A DNA stretch of 64,000 nucleotides, taken from NCBI GenBank assembly GCA_039720395.1, contig CM077824.1:29119613-29183612 (forward strand). The letters run 5' to 3'. Position numbers and translations under genes: made by a program. Shown here piece after piece: positions 23,554 to 34,559 of this stretch; the first letter of the stretch is position 1; the number at the start of each line of letters is the position of its first letter. The stretch comes from Liquidambar formosana. Its lineage: Eukaryota; Streptophyta; Magnoliopsida; Saxifragales; Altingiaceae. Under the pieces are notes generated by a model. It was given only the letters and a program-made list of their open reading frames with translations, was not told the origin of the DNA and searched no databases.

Positions 23554-25255
23554 TGTTGGGAATCGAACAAGAGAGGAAAACTACTAAGGCGGAATTAAAA
23601 TTTTCCTACGATTCCCAATCCCATGAATCCAATTATGCATAATACAAAACAAAACCCTAACTACATAGAGAGTTAGGATACTTACAGTTAATTAAAGTCT
23701 TCTCCTTTATGCTCCAAGCTTTGTCTTCTCCATTTTGCTCCAAGCTTGCACTCCGGGTAGCAATGAATGAGTAGTCGAAGTGTACTGCTTCCAACGGTAT
23801 CCACACCTAGCTTGAGCTTAAAGTCCTTTCCTTCTTCTTCCTTATTGTTGCCAGAGGTGGAGAAGAAAGAGAGAGAGAGAGAGAGCCTCCTTGTGAAATT
23901 CGGCCAGCCCTTGGGGAGAATGAATGTGATTCAAGTGATGTCATCACATCACATGTGAGGCTTTATATAGCCCACTAATAGGGCTGGCCTTAGTGAGGAA
24001 TCCTATTCCTCATATTAGTTAAGTTGTAATTATACATAATTGCAACTTAACCCCTTTAATTTATATCTCATATAAATTTACCCCTTAGGAACAATTCTTT
24101 TATTCACTTATGCCCTTTCTCTCATAGACTTTCAAGCTCTCTTAGCATGATCAATGTGTGACCCATTGGATTCACATCATCAAGTAGTAGGGATAGCACG
24201 AGGTGTGCATAATGGAACTCTTTCCATTAGAGGGTCTAATTGGAACTCCTTCCAATTCCCTAATTGATTATAACTCATTTATATCAATTAGGGCTTCTAC
24301 TAATCATAAGTAACACCTAGCATATGGCTCATGGTGTGGTCCTTAATGAAGTGAATAGTCATTTACAAAGAACCCTTTTGTTATAGTTTAAAGGTTACAA
24401 TTACATCCTTCCATCATCACAATGTCTCCAATTGAACTAATAGGACATGGAAGTCTGTCAAGTCCCTAGTTCAATTACTTTATACTCATTCATTAATATC
24501 AACTCAATGATGAACTTATGGAAACTCCTTTCCATATTCATACTACCATGGGCCCATGGATTTAATGAGTTATATTTAATGAATGTTATATGAGACATTC
24601 ACTCCTTTTTCCTGAGAGTGATGGATTCCTTGTTGATCACTCACATGCCTTCACACACATAGCAGTAGGGCCAATGAACACCCCTATAGACCCCTGAATA
24701 GGATCTACACTTAGTGTTATCAAAATTCTAAAGCTACATGCATAAGGCAACCATGGTGTCTCAGGTCTGAGGATTACTTGTACCACTATAACAATGAGAA
24801 ACTGATTGACAGGCAGGTTAAAACTCCATTCAGTTTATCTCATATCTTTGGTCACATTCAGTGTACCTATTCTTATAATAGGCACCCACTTGTTGGTTGT
24901 AGTGTCTCCACACAAATAGATTAAGACTAGCTATCCTCCTATAGAGTCAACCTAACAAGTGCTAGTCCTATGGTTCATTATTGTCCATCATAGTGAACCT
25001 TCAATTAGGAATGATTTAGGAGTTTAGTATAGAGATATATTTACAGTCTCAAAATTACAACACTTTGTAATTTCATATTCTCAACTCTAACTCCATGGAC
25101 ATATTATGTAAATATAAATGATGCCTATAAACATAACAAAATAAGCCCTTTTATTAAATCAATAATAAATGTGACATACATAAATGAAATCAAATAATTG
25201 TTCCTAATCCCTAAACAATCATCTTTATAATTGGCTTTAGGGCATAATACTAACA
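23554..25255 (-). repeat. 5' LTR of the decayed Copia element
   Basis: 1702 bp, closely matching 15685-17384 and the solo LTR at 54096-55760. The last bases on the - strand form an inverted repeat, TTGGGAATCG (23556-23565) with CGATTCCCAA (23609-23618), next to the PBS. Confidence 0.93.
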
Positions 25256-25859
25256 GAAGCCAATAGTGATGAAGAAGAAGAGGAGATTTCTTGTGATCAA
25301 GAAGTTATAAATTTTTGTCTCATAGCAAAAGAAGATGAAGTAATCGAATCTAACTCATGTGATTATCCCATAGAAGAACTTCCTACTTATGAAAAATTGT
25401 AAAATGCTCTAGAAGACACATTTATTGAATTAAAAAGATTTTCTATGAAAAACAATAATTTGAAAAAGAATATCTCATCTCTTCAAAAAGAATTAGATGT
25501 TTTAAAGAATGAGATTAAAAAGTAAGATAGACTCACCCCCTACCATCTCTCAATCTAGTTTTGAAAGTGAAAATACTTCATTGAAAGAAAAGATTGAAGA
25601 TTTGACTAATACCTTGGCTAAGTTTACCAATGGAAGGGATAACTTAGATAAGATATTAACTAGTCAAAGATGGTGCTTTGACAAGGTCAGAATTGGTTAC
25701 CAAGAACATGTTAAACAAAAATCTTACATTAATTTCTTTCCTAAGCCTATGGTCTCTAGCACACCTAAAATCTCATGCACTTATTGTAATAAGGAAGGAC
25801 ATAATATCTATATTTGTAACATGAGAATAAGACTTAAAGGTTTCACTAAGAAAGTATAG
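25256..25859 (+). pseudogene. gag: SIRE gag, C-terminal block with second zinc knuckle
   Basis: Resumes the frame cut at 15684 with an acidic run (EEEEISCDQE), then a coiled-coil-like Lys/Glu/Leu stretch. TAA occurs at 25400 and the frame changes near 25510. The last part carries CTYCNKEGHNIYIC (about 25774-25815), a complete C-x2-C-x4-H-x4-C knuckle. A long coiled coil followed by a second knuckle is typical of SIRE-type gags. Confidence 0.82.
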
Positions 25860-25956
25860 GTAGTTAAGGGAACCTCACCTTCTATGGCGAACCGCTATGG
25901 ACCCAATAAAGTATGGGTACCAAAAAAAGTTACTTGAAATTATTGTGTAGGTATGC

Positions 25957-26313
25957 TTGAAGTCATCAAGCAATGAGAAATGGTTCCTTGATAGTGGTTG
26001 CTCAAGGCATGTGACAAGTGATAGATCAAAGTTCGTCTCTTTGAAGCCCAATGATGGAGGATTTATGACATTTGGAGACAATGCAAAGGGTAAGATAATT
26101 GGCATTGGCAAGGTTGGTAAGAATTCTTCACTTTGTGTAGAAAATGTTTTATTAGTTGATGGTTTAAAGCATAATCTCCTTAGCATTAGTCAATTATATG
26201 ATAAAGGCTATAGAATCACTTTTAAATCTAATAAATGCATAATTGAAGATGATGATAAGACCCTATTTGTTGCATATAGGATTGGTAACATCTATGCTAT
26301 AGAGTTCGAATAA
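25957..26313 (+). pseudogene. pol: SIRE aspartic protease
   Basis: The frame reads WFLDSGCSRHVTSD near its start; DSG is the Copia protease active site and is intact. LLSISQL, usual after the protease fold, is at about residue 75. The frame ends at TAA 26311 but the same frame continues into the pre-integrase domain, so this stop is a single break. Protease would mature the Gag-Pol polyprotein. Confidence 0.85.
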
Positions 26314-27596
26314 ATCGCATTACAAAATGTACATTGCTTCTTCGCTTTAAATGAAAATCATTGGTTATGGCATAGAAGACTTGGACATGCTAGCACGGAT
26401 TTGATTTCAAAGCTTTCTCGGCATGAACTTGTAAGAAGTTTACCAAAAGCAAAATTTTCAAAAGATGGAGTTTGTAGTGCATGCCAATTTGGAAAACAAA
26501 CCAATTATTCCTTCAAAACAAAAACTCATATTTCAACTACAAGACCTTTGCAACTTATTCTTATAGACTTATTTGGACCTATTGCTATTGCAAGTCTTGG
26601 AAGGAAGCATTATGCATTTGTGATTGTTGATAATTACTCTAGATTTACATGGGTGTTCTTCCTTGCACATAAAGATGAGACTCATACTACATTTGTTACA
26701 TATTGTAGAAGAGTCCAAAATGAGAAAGGCTACACCATTACACATGTTAGGAGTGATAAGGAGAGTGAATTTGTCAACAAAGGTATTGTACAATATTGTA
26801 ATGAGAACGGCTTTAGTCACAATTTCTCCGTACTAAGAACTCCTCAACAAAATGGTGTGGTTAAAAGAAAGAATAGAATACTTGAAGAAATGTCTAGAAC
26901 CATGCTAAATGAACATTCTTTACCTCAATACTTTTGGGCCGAGGCCGTTAATACTTCATATTATGTAATGAATAGAGTGCTATTAAGATCTAAATTTGGT
27001 AAGACTCCTTATGAACTATGGAATGATAAGAAACCTAACATAGGTTACTTTAGAATATTTGGTTGCAAATGCTTTATATTGAATGATAGAGATAAACTTT
27101 CTAAATTTGATTCTAAATCCGATGAAGGTGTATTTCTTGATTATTCTATGAAAAGTAAAGCATATAGGGTGTTTAACAAGAGAACTTTAACCGTTCAAGA
27201 ATCAATGCATGTTGTATTTGATGAAACTAACCCTCTTGCCACAAAGAGAAATGTGGATGATAATGATGATGTAGGTACAAGCTTGCAAGAACAAGTTAAG
27301 AACTTGAACCTAAACGACAAGCAAGACCCACAAGACAAAGGAAAAAAAAGAGAAGAAAACGAAGTCATTGAAGACAAGAAACCAGAAGAAGAAGTTAAAG
27401 TTGAAAATGCTCCACTTCATCTAGATGTCACCAAAACTTAGAAATTTGTGAGGAATCATCCTAAAGATCAAATCTTAGGTGAACCCTCACGTGGGGTAAG
27501 AACTTGTTCTTCCATGAGAAATATATGTGATCATCTTGCATTCTTATCTCAAATTGAACCTAAAAACATTAATAGGGCCGAAAATTATGAATCATG
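26314..27596 (+). pseudogene. pol: SIRE integrase with lost catalytic Glu
   Basis: The GAG-pre-integrase zinc region reads WHRRLGHAS ... CSACQFGKQ (HHCC). The core has LIDLFGP (first Asp) and VRSDKESEFVN (second Asp). At the third position the motif is QQNGVVKRKNR: the catalytic Glu is Lys (codon 26863-26865), a single G-to-A change. The C-terminal GKTPYELW and FGCKCF blocks are present. TAG at 27439 sits where a Trp is usual, and the frame then runs on to about 27596, where it shifts by one base into the RT frame. Integration activity is therefore lost. Confidence 0.88.
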
Positions 27597-29054
27597 GTCC
27601 TTGCTATGCGAAAAGAACTCGACCAATTTGAGAGGAACAAGGTTTGGACTTTGGTACCTAGACCACATAACCATGGAATAATTGGAACTAAATGGGTGTT
27701 TAAAAACAAAAAGGATGAATCTGGAGTTGTTACTAGAAACGAGGCTCGACTTGTAGCCCAAGGTTATAATCAACAAGAAGGCATAGATTATGATGAAACT
27801 TATGCTCCGGTAGCTAGACTTGAAGCCATAAGAATGTTACATGCATATGCATGTCATAAGGATTTCAAACAATTTCAAATGGATGTCAAGAGTGCATTTT
27901 TAAATGGTTTCACAAAAGAGGAAATTTATGTTGAACAACCTCCTGGTTTTGAAAGTCATAAATTTCCAAATCATGTTTTTAAACTAAGCAAAGCTTTATA
28001 TGGCTTGAAACAAGCTCCTAGAGCTTGGTATGAAAGACTTAGTGGATTTTTACTTAAAAATAGCTTTAAAATAGGAAAGCTTGACACCACACTTTTCATT
28101 AAAACTATTGATGATGATATGCTTCTAGTTCAAATTTATGTTGATGATATCATCTTTAGATCCACTAATGAGAATCTTTGCAAGGAATTTTATAAGATTA
28201 TGCAGAAAGAATTTGAGATGAGCATGATGGGAGAATTGATATTCTTTCTTGGACTTCAAATTAAGCAAACAAAGGAAGGAACATTCATAAATCAATCCAA
28301 ATATGTCAAAGATCTATGCAAAAAGTATGGATTGGAAGATAGAAGAAAATTCTCTACTCCCATGAGCACATCTATCAACATTGACAATGATGAAAATGGG
28401 AAGGATGTGGATCAAAAGAAATATAGAGGTATGATTGGTAGTTTACTTTATTTAACTGCAAGTAGACCCAATATCATGTTTAGTGTTTGCTTGTGTGCTA
28501 GATTTCAATCATGTCCTAAAGAATCTCACATGCTTGCCGTTAAACGTATTTTTAAATATTTAAGTGGCACAATTAATCTTGGCTTATGGTTTCCTAAGTT
28601 TACATCATTTGATATGATTAGCTATTCCGATGCGGACTTTGTCGGTGGCAAAGATGACCGCAAAAGCACGAGTGGGACTTGCCATTTCCTTGGTCATTCA
28701 CTAGTATCTTGGTTTAGTAAAAAACAAACATCGGTAGCACTTTCAACAACCGAAGCCAAGTACATTGCAGTCAGTAGTTGTTGTGCACAAGTGTTGTACA
28801 TGAAACAACAACTTAAGGACTATGGACTTTACTATGATCACATTCCCATCAAATGTGACAATATTAGTGCTATTAACTTAACCAAGAACCCCATACAACA
28901 CTCACGAACTAAGCACATTCAGATTAGACACCATTTCATTCGTGACCATGTCCAAAGAAGTGATGTTGATATTGATTTCATAAGTACCGACCACCAATTG
29001 GCCAATATCTTTACCAAACCTCTTCAAGAAGATCGTTTCAACTTCATTAAATGA
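27594..29054 (+). CDS. pol: SIRE reverse transcriptase-RNase H (open, 486 residues)
   Basis: An uninterrupted domain pair in its own frame. RT_Copia begins VWTLVPRP, then [27 protein letters not shown] (first catalytic Asp) and IYVDDIIF with intact YVDD at about residues 184-187. RNase H shows [28 protein letters not shown] and CDNISAI with acidic residues in place, and ends near [12 protein letters not shown], the usual Copia pol terminus. The listed start is only where the frame opens: in the element it was part of the Gag-Pol polyprotein, and the 1-base shift at about 27596 separates it from integrase. It is the best-preserved part of this element. Confidence 0.9.
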   Translation: MVLAMRKELDQFERNKVWTLVPRPHNHGIIGTKWVFKNKKDESGVVTRNEARLVAQGYNQQEGIDYDETYAPVARLEAIRMLHAYACHKDFKQFQMDVKSAFLNGFTKEEIYVEQPPGFESHKFPNHVFKLSKALYGLKQAPRAWYERLSGFLLKNSFKIGKLDTTLFIKTIDDDMLLVQIYVDDIIFRSTNENLCKEFYKIMQKEFEMSMMGELIFFLGLQIKQTKEGTFINQSKYVKDLCKKYGLEDRRKFSTPMSTSINIDNDENGKDVDQKKYRGMIGSLLYLTASRPNIMFSVCLCARFQSCPKESHMLAVKRIFKYLSGTINLGLWFPKFTSFDMISYSDADFVGGKDDRKSTSGTCHFLGHSLVSWFSKKQTSVALSTTEAKYIAVSSCCAQVLYMKQQLKDYGLYYDHIPIKCDNISAINLTKNPIQHSRTKHIQIRHHFIRDHVQRSDVDIDFISTDHQLANIFTKPLQEDRFNFIK

Positions 29055-29552
29055 GAACTTGGCATGTGTTTAATGAATGATGTGATATTTTGTTGATTCA
29101 TATGCATATTGCACGTTTAATTGCCTATACATAATGAACTTTGTGCTACATAAGCCTATACCTTCACTCATTAATGAATTGATGTTCAAATGCATGCATT
29201 TTATGTGTTTCAAGCTTAAACCGTGATTAAACATGTTCAATTGTTCGTGTACACTCATAATTTGGATGATTTATGGGCTATTTGTGGATTTTTCCACTTA
29301 TAGTTGACTACATAGCATAGTGTAGTTGACTACATAGGTAAAGCTTGGCTACTGACTTATATAGTCGACTATACCCATTGATGTAGTTGACTAAATGTGT
29401 CGGGTTTGGCTTTTTAAACCCTTTTGGCGCTTTATTTTCTCATTTCTCTTCTCTCTCCTCCCTATTTCTCTCAACTTCTCTCTCTAACCCGAAACCTAAC
29501 CCTAATTTCTACCCATTTCCTCACTTCTTCTCCATTTCCTTCCTCCCATATC
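29055..29552 (+). promoter_or_regulatory. Spacer between pol and the extra ORF with paired palindromes
   Basis: TAGTTGACTA or TAGTCGACTA occurs at 29301, 29323, 29362 and 29384, i.e. two pairs with 22 bp spacing. The same motif pairs recur in the 3' LTR. A pyrimidine-rich tract with CTCTCTC (29445-29490) precedes the extra ORF. This could be a second promoter for the ORF; nothing else supports that. Confidence 0.55.
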
Positions 29553-30683
29553 ATGACTAACCACACTGAAAAGCTCCTCAAGGCATCATTGGATGCTTCT
29601 AGGGCTCAAAAAAAATGAAAAGATGCCCCGGGTAGCTCTCAAGCGCTTCCATCATCACCACCCTCGAATCCACAAGAAGAAAGACGATCTAAAGCAAAGC
29701 ATGGAAATGAAGGACTACACAAGAATGCTTCAACCCTTTAAAAGTATCAAAACTCCTTCAAAAACCGACGTGTTGAGTTCGGTAAGATCGTTTCTTTTGA
29801 ATTCTTTGATGGTCAGTGCATCTTTATTGGTGATCTCTTTCGAGCCATTGGTTGGGATTATTTCCTCACCCTTAACAACACTTGCTATCCTAGGCTTGCT
29901 AGCGTGTTCTATGCTAATTTCTTCTTTACACATGATTTTGAAATTGAATCTTGGGTTAAAGCAAAGCCCATAGATCTTATTATCACCACTATTACTACCA
30001 TCTTTCAGTTACCAAAAACCAATACCATTCAAAGTTTCAATACACATTCATAGACAATTCGACGCAACTTTAACATAGTCGCTACTCACAAACTTATTTG
30101 CAATGATAACACCATCCAAGATAAATTTATTCCTACTATAAATCAACTATCTATGACTTCCTGAATCATTCATCACATCATTACCTAAAATCTCATGCCT
30201 CGCTCGGGTAGTCGTTCCCATGTTGGCTACATGGACGTTTACATCATTTGGTGTGTTTTGACTGGAGTCAAACTTGACTTAGCCCATATTATCCTCTATC
30301 ACACTCATGACTATGCTAAGAAGAAAACTGGAGTTCTCTCTTATAGTAATGCTAAGCACTTCGACTTCTATGATAAGGCAACCTTGAAGAGAATGAAATT
30401 CATCAAGGATGGCAATGGCAACTGGATTCATGATCCTCAGCAAGCTCAGTAACCACCTCCTAACGAAGAACATGGTGAGGATGAGCCCATGGATGAACCA
30501 CTGTAGCAGTAGCCATAGGAGGAAGAAATTGCACTTCCTACTCTCCAGACAGTGATAACTGCTATTGAGTTTCTCAGGGTCTCCATAGTGTAGGGATTTT
30601 CCAGCATTGATTGCTGTTTCACTACTCTTAAGACTCGCTTGGATGGCTTTGCACTACCTCCTCCACCCGACGATGAGGATTAG
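29553..30683 (+). pseudogene. Extra sense ORF in env-like position, plant transposon-protein (Transposase_32)-like
   Basis: A single frame from ATG 29553 to TAG 30681 (376 codons) that is broken by stops at 29616 (TGA), about 29742, about 30051, about 30160, 30450 and several TAG codons near 30506-30520. The central part reads FFDGQCIFIGDLFRAIGWDY, then ASVFYANFFF, and further on SRSHVGYMDVYIIWCVLTG and LDLAHIILYHTHDYA. This order resembles the putative plant transposon protein domain found as an additional ORF in many plant LTR elements. SIRE elements carry an ORF here, often called env-like, but I see no signal peptide or membrane helix. The frame kept over 1.1 kb shows it was once coding. 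The domain name comes from recognition, not a search. Confidence 0.65.
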
Positions 30684-31026
30684 TTTTCCCCATTGTTTTT
30701 TGACTGCTGACAAAAAGGGGAGTAGTTTTGTGATGTTTTGATGAAGTTTTGGAACAATTATTAATTTTGTGCAACATTGGATGTTAGTTATTATCTTTGT
30801 TATTATATCTTCAAGATCTAACATTTGACCATAGTTTATATGTACATGTTCAACTCATTTTAACCTATGATTAATTAATGAAAGGAATGATTTCTTACTT
30901 TTTATTTGTGAATGGAATGTTGATATATGCATATTGTGAGGGGGAGACATATTCTATATTTAAATGCTATTCTCCTTTTATTGTTATAAAACATTAATAG
31001 TTTGTCATCGTCAAAAAGGGGGAGAT
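30684..31026 (+). other. SIRE 3' UTR with two polypurine tracts
   Basis: CAAAAAGGGGAG at 30711 and AAAAAGGGGGAGAT at 31013-31026; the second directly abuts the LTR and is the functional-type PPT. The duplicated PPT-like tract is a usual SIRE trait. Confidence 0.85.
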
Positions 31027-31533
31027 TGTTGACCTTATTAGCTTTTATCCAAGGATATCTTCGGGATTTTGATGATAATAAGAAATTGATGTGAGTTCTA
31101 ATGTTTTAAATGTCAAGCTAATGATCAAAGCTAGGTACTCAAGCTCAAAACCACTCAAGCATAAGCTTAAAGGATAAAATGACTCAAGCACATGCACTCA
31201 ATAGCATAACCAAGCCATATAACTCAAGGCTCTTGTTCAAAACATCAAGAACAATCAAGCATTAGGCAATAAGAACATAAAAAGCAAACAAAGGACCTAC
31301 AAGCACCTCAAGCCATGCAAATCATCATCAATGAAGACTCATTTAGGCTACTAGTGAGATTTTAGGTTCCAAAATGTACATAATTGCTCATGACCTTGCT
31401 CTAATGACCTAGATGGACTTTAGGACCTTTGATTAAAGTGAATTTATCATTTGCTAGAGGCCTAAGTCGATAGAAATGGTCTTAATAGGTGAAAACATAT
31501 TTAAAAAGGGATAAACCTAGAAAATACAAGGTT

Positions 31534-31707
31534 TAGTCAACTATATCTTTGATGTAGTCGACTATATCATGTAAAAATAGACCAGTTTTGACTACTGGTT
31601 TATTTAGTCAACTATATGGGAAGATTTAGTCGACTAAATCATGCTGAAATGGCCTAGTCTTGCCTACTAGTTTATTTAGTCGACTATATGGAGTGTTTAG
31701 TTGACTA
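31534..31707 (+). promoter_or_regulatory. Three pairs of TAGTCGACTA palindromes in U3
   Basis: TAGT(C/T)(G/A)ACTA-type 10-mers start at 31534, 31555, 31605, 31627, 31677 and 31698. Spacings are 21, 50, 22, 50 and 21 bp, so each pair repeats every 71-72 bp. The block ends about 120 bp before TATATATA. The symmetry suggests a site for a dimeric DNA-binding protein, bound twice on the same helix face. Confidence 0.7.
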
Positions 31708-31827
31708 TATCACTCGAAATGGGGTATAACGACTAGTTTTTTGAAAGCCCAATAATGCATTTATTGCCACCAAATGGCTCTTTGCCGGCATTTAATGCTT
31801 ACAAGTGCCATATTAGGCCAAATGAGT

Positions 31828-31835
31828 ATATATAC
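31828..31835 (+). promoter_or_regulatory. Likely TATA box of the SIRE LTR
   Basis: TATATATA in U3, the only strong TATA-like site between the palindrome block and the U5 end. Confidence 0.55.
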
Positions 31836-32349
31836 TAGCATTCAAACTCATTTATGAGTATCCATACAAGAGCAATCAATTCTCATCCTTAGTGAAAGAG
31901 CTTTTAAGCCCTAATTCTTAAAGAGCATTCAATTGAGCAATTATTTGAAGTTTGTTGACCTTTCAAGTGTTGTATTTACTTCAAGAGAGTTTTCTTGCAA
32001 TAAATCAATTCTAATTTCAAGTGTTGTAAGGGTTGTGTGAACCTAGTGAGACAAGAGAGATTTGTCTTGAAGAGAGCTTCTCTTTGTAAAAGGTTTAATC
32101 TCCACCCTTAAAGGAGATTGTCATAGTGGATTGTGGAATCCTCAAGCGGCGCTCTTGAGGCGAGGACGTAGGCGGGAAGGCCGAACCTCGTTAAAATCTT
32201 GTGTTTGCATTCTCTAACTCTTTCTCATTATTACTTATTATTGAATTTTCTCTTGTTTACAATAATTTGAATTTTAGTTTGTCATAATTGTTTTAATTAG
32301 CTATAAACCCTATTCACCCCCCCTCTAGGGTTTTACACTTGGGATAACA

Positions 32350-33754
32350 GTTTGGAAAAAGAAAAGGAATTTCATTAAGAATAAAAAAGAAAGAAAAAGA
32401 CAGAGAAAGAGAGAGAGAGAGGGGTAGAGAGAGAAAGGGAAAGAGGGGATTGTCACCGATGATGATGCTACTACATATTATAGCACAGTTGGTAAATCTT
32501 CATGGCACTACTTCTTTTTGTCTTTTTCACTTCTCCGTAATCCATTAGACCCACCCTTATATGTGTTAAGGAGTAAAACAAATAGTTAAATTAATAATAG
32601 GATTTATGGAGGCAGCTACAAATGCACAATATAATAAGTAAGGCTGACCCACTCTTAACGTTTAGATTTTTAAGCATTTATGAGAAATAAAAGTATACAA
32701 CACAATCAGCATAAGGTGAGTTTACCCCCTATGGCCTTTAATATGCCCCATTAAATATCAAGAAAAATGGGATTGTAGGGTCAAGAAGTAATATGACGAT
32801 CCACTTTATTCCTTCCTCATTTGCATGTGACACCACATTAACTGTGTCACAGTTGTATACAGTTAAGTTTCTCTCATAATATATTACAATAAGAATATTT
32901 TTTTTTTTTCAACCATTAAAAGAAGTTAATAGTGCTCCTTTATAAGAAGAGAGATATATCTGATAAATGTGACAATTCAAGTTTCTAATTGGTTGTTGGA
33001 TGTAAGTTTTCTTCTATGTATGAAATGCCCATAAAATGCCAAGTCCTCACTTAAATGCACCTTATTGTAACCTATGTGTTCTGATAAAATGTAAATGATA
33101 ATTATATTTTTACCCTACGCCTACATTTATTATGTGGACATATGATTCATTCATTTATGCGAGAGTGAAATTAAGTTTATTTATTTTTATTGTAACAATT
33201 AAGATTATTATTAATTATAAAATAATGAAATTAAAATATTATAAACCAAGAGATAAAGATATTTAATAGGACTAATATTTAGGAAAAAAATTTACAAAGA
33301 TGAGGAGTTATAATTGGTAAGAGAGAGACATTTAATAAAAATCGAATAATATATCAAGAGTTGTAACCAAAAGAAAGAGAAAGTCTTTTATATAAGGGGA
33401 AATATGCCAAAAGTCCAATTTAAAGAATTCATACAATTAGTAGTCTTGGTAGAATTTTTATACAGCCCCAAGTCCACAATGATGCTCAAACAATGATTCG
33501 TTGGCTGATTTTTTCTTCCAAATTCCAACCTTGCCCATATTGGTTGTTATGGTAAGCAATCAATGTGATTCCCCACATTGATTGTCATTAATTTGGCACT
33601 ATTTTTTCCCCCCACATTTTCTATAATAAATAACAATTTTCCTTTATTATTGCACTCAAACAGATTTTGCCACCTTATCACAAACCTTTTCAATTAGAAA
33701 GAACCCACCATTTTAACACCAAAATCCCCAAATCTGACGTTGCACACCCCCCCC

Positions 33755-33785
<31 letters not shown>

Positions 33786-34559
33786 ACTAACAAATGGATT
33801 CAAATCAGCCGTAACCCCAAACATAGTTACATGAACTCGTTGGAAATTAGAACAAATGGTTACAACAACCAAGTAACAATTCATAGAGATCAAAATCCCC
33901 AAATCTGACAATGCACAATACCCTCCAGACTAGGCATTCAAATAAGATAAATAGTTACATGAACTCGTGAAAAACAAAATTTTTATAGTTACAACCAACC
34001 AGTAACTATTTACAGACATCATGTAACTATGTTAAAAAAGCTCATGTAACTAAAATGATACGATGAATCACACGAAACAATGCTTATAATCAGCTTCATA
34101 CAAAAATACCAAAAAAAAAAAAAAAAAAAAAGACAATCTATTGTGTAACTGTTACAACACATACAATTTTGCAACCATCTCGCCGAATTTTCAAGTGTAA
34201 CTTAAATCATACCCATAGACACAAACCGCCAAAAAATGACATTCTTTTTGGGTACGTTGGATTGGCTTGGCTACTTGTTAATCAATAAAATATTGGTTTG
34301 GCTTTAATTTAGTTGCGTGATTTCGGAAATTTGATTATCAGAGTTAGAAATTTTCAAACAAAAACGGTATGTAGTGAGGGGGCAAGGGCATTTTTGTCAT
34401 GTCTACTCTCAATGGACTTGAGGATTCATTAGTTTTTTAAGGGGGACTTTAACCTGTACAAGTATGCAAACTTCGATTTGTGGCTAATCGCCCCTTTATA
34501 TAATGTTGATTTAAAAAAAAAAAAAACAAAAACAAAAAAATTGGAGAGAAAAGAACTAT
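32350..34559. other. AT-rich spacer without recognisable genes
   Basis: Right flank of the SIRE element; its target duplication would be GTTTG (32350-32354) if intact. The stretch has a GA-rich tract (32355-32450), many short A/T runs and the duplication at 33719-34060. Sequence near 33390-33420 (TATATAAGGGGAAA) and 34470-34500 (CGCCCCTTTATATA) is inverted relative to each other, a weak hint of a MITE. No domain is seen in any frame. Confidence 0.6.
33719..34060. repeat. ~171 bp imperfect duplication with poly-C/CA microsatellite
   Basis: AAAATCCCCAAATCTGAC begins at 33721 and again near 33892, followed in each by GTTACATGAACTCGT and an AACCA(A/G)TAAC-type stretch. Between them sits a C-run (33747-33771) passing into (CA)n to 33787. 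Confidence 0.75.

Larger units (their letters stand above)
15685..25255 (-). mobile_element. Complete but decayed Ty1/Copia element, reverse orientation
   Basis: Two 1.7 kb LTRs (15685-17384 and 23554-25255) bound 6.2 kb. The PBS (23541-23552) places the 5' end at the right, so it runs on the - strand. On that strand the order is LTR, PBS, 3.5 kb leader, gag, protease/integrase remnants, RT-RNase H, PPT and LTR. The flanking 5 bp (AAGGC at 15680-15684, GAAGC at 25256-25260) are an imperfect duplication differing by two transitions. The LTRs are closely similar. Pol is full of stops, so it is dead. Confidence 0.92.
1..32349 (+). mobile_element. SIRE-type Ty1/Copia retrotransposon, host of nested insertions
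   Basis: This is the outermost element on the left side. The last 112 bases of its 5' LTR open the window, and the full 3' LTR ends at 32349 with the same terminal sequence (GGGATAACA). The order is PBS, gag, protease, integrase, RT-RNase H, extra ORF, PPT and LTR. That order, a gag with two zinc knuckles, an ORF in the env-like position and a PPT of the form AAAAAGGGGGAGAT next to an LTR starting TGTTG are characteristic of the SIRE/Maximus lineage. Coding sequence is in three blocks (169-530, 15003-15684, 25256-29054) split by insertions at 531-15002 and 15685-25255. Stops and frameshifts occur in most blocks, so it is not autonomous. The upstream target duplication lies outside the window. 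Confidence 0.9.
31027..32349 (+). repeat. 3' LTR of the SIRE element
   Basis: 1323 bp from TGTTGACC to GGGATAACA. Its last 112 bases match 1-112. It includes the palindrome pairs (31534-31707) and a TATATATA (31828-31835). Confidence 0.92.

Noticed and set aside
33390..34500. MITE with TATATAAGGGG ends
   Set aside because: The inverted match is only about a dozen bases with mismatches and no target duplication was found.
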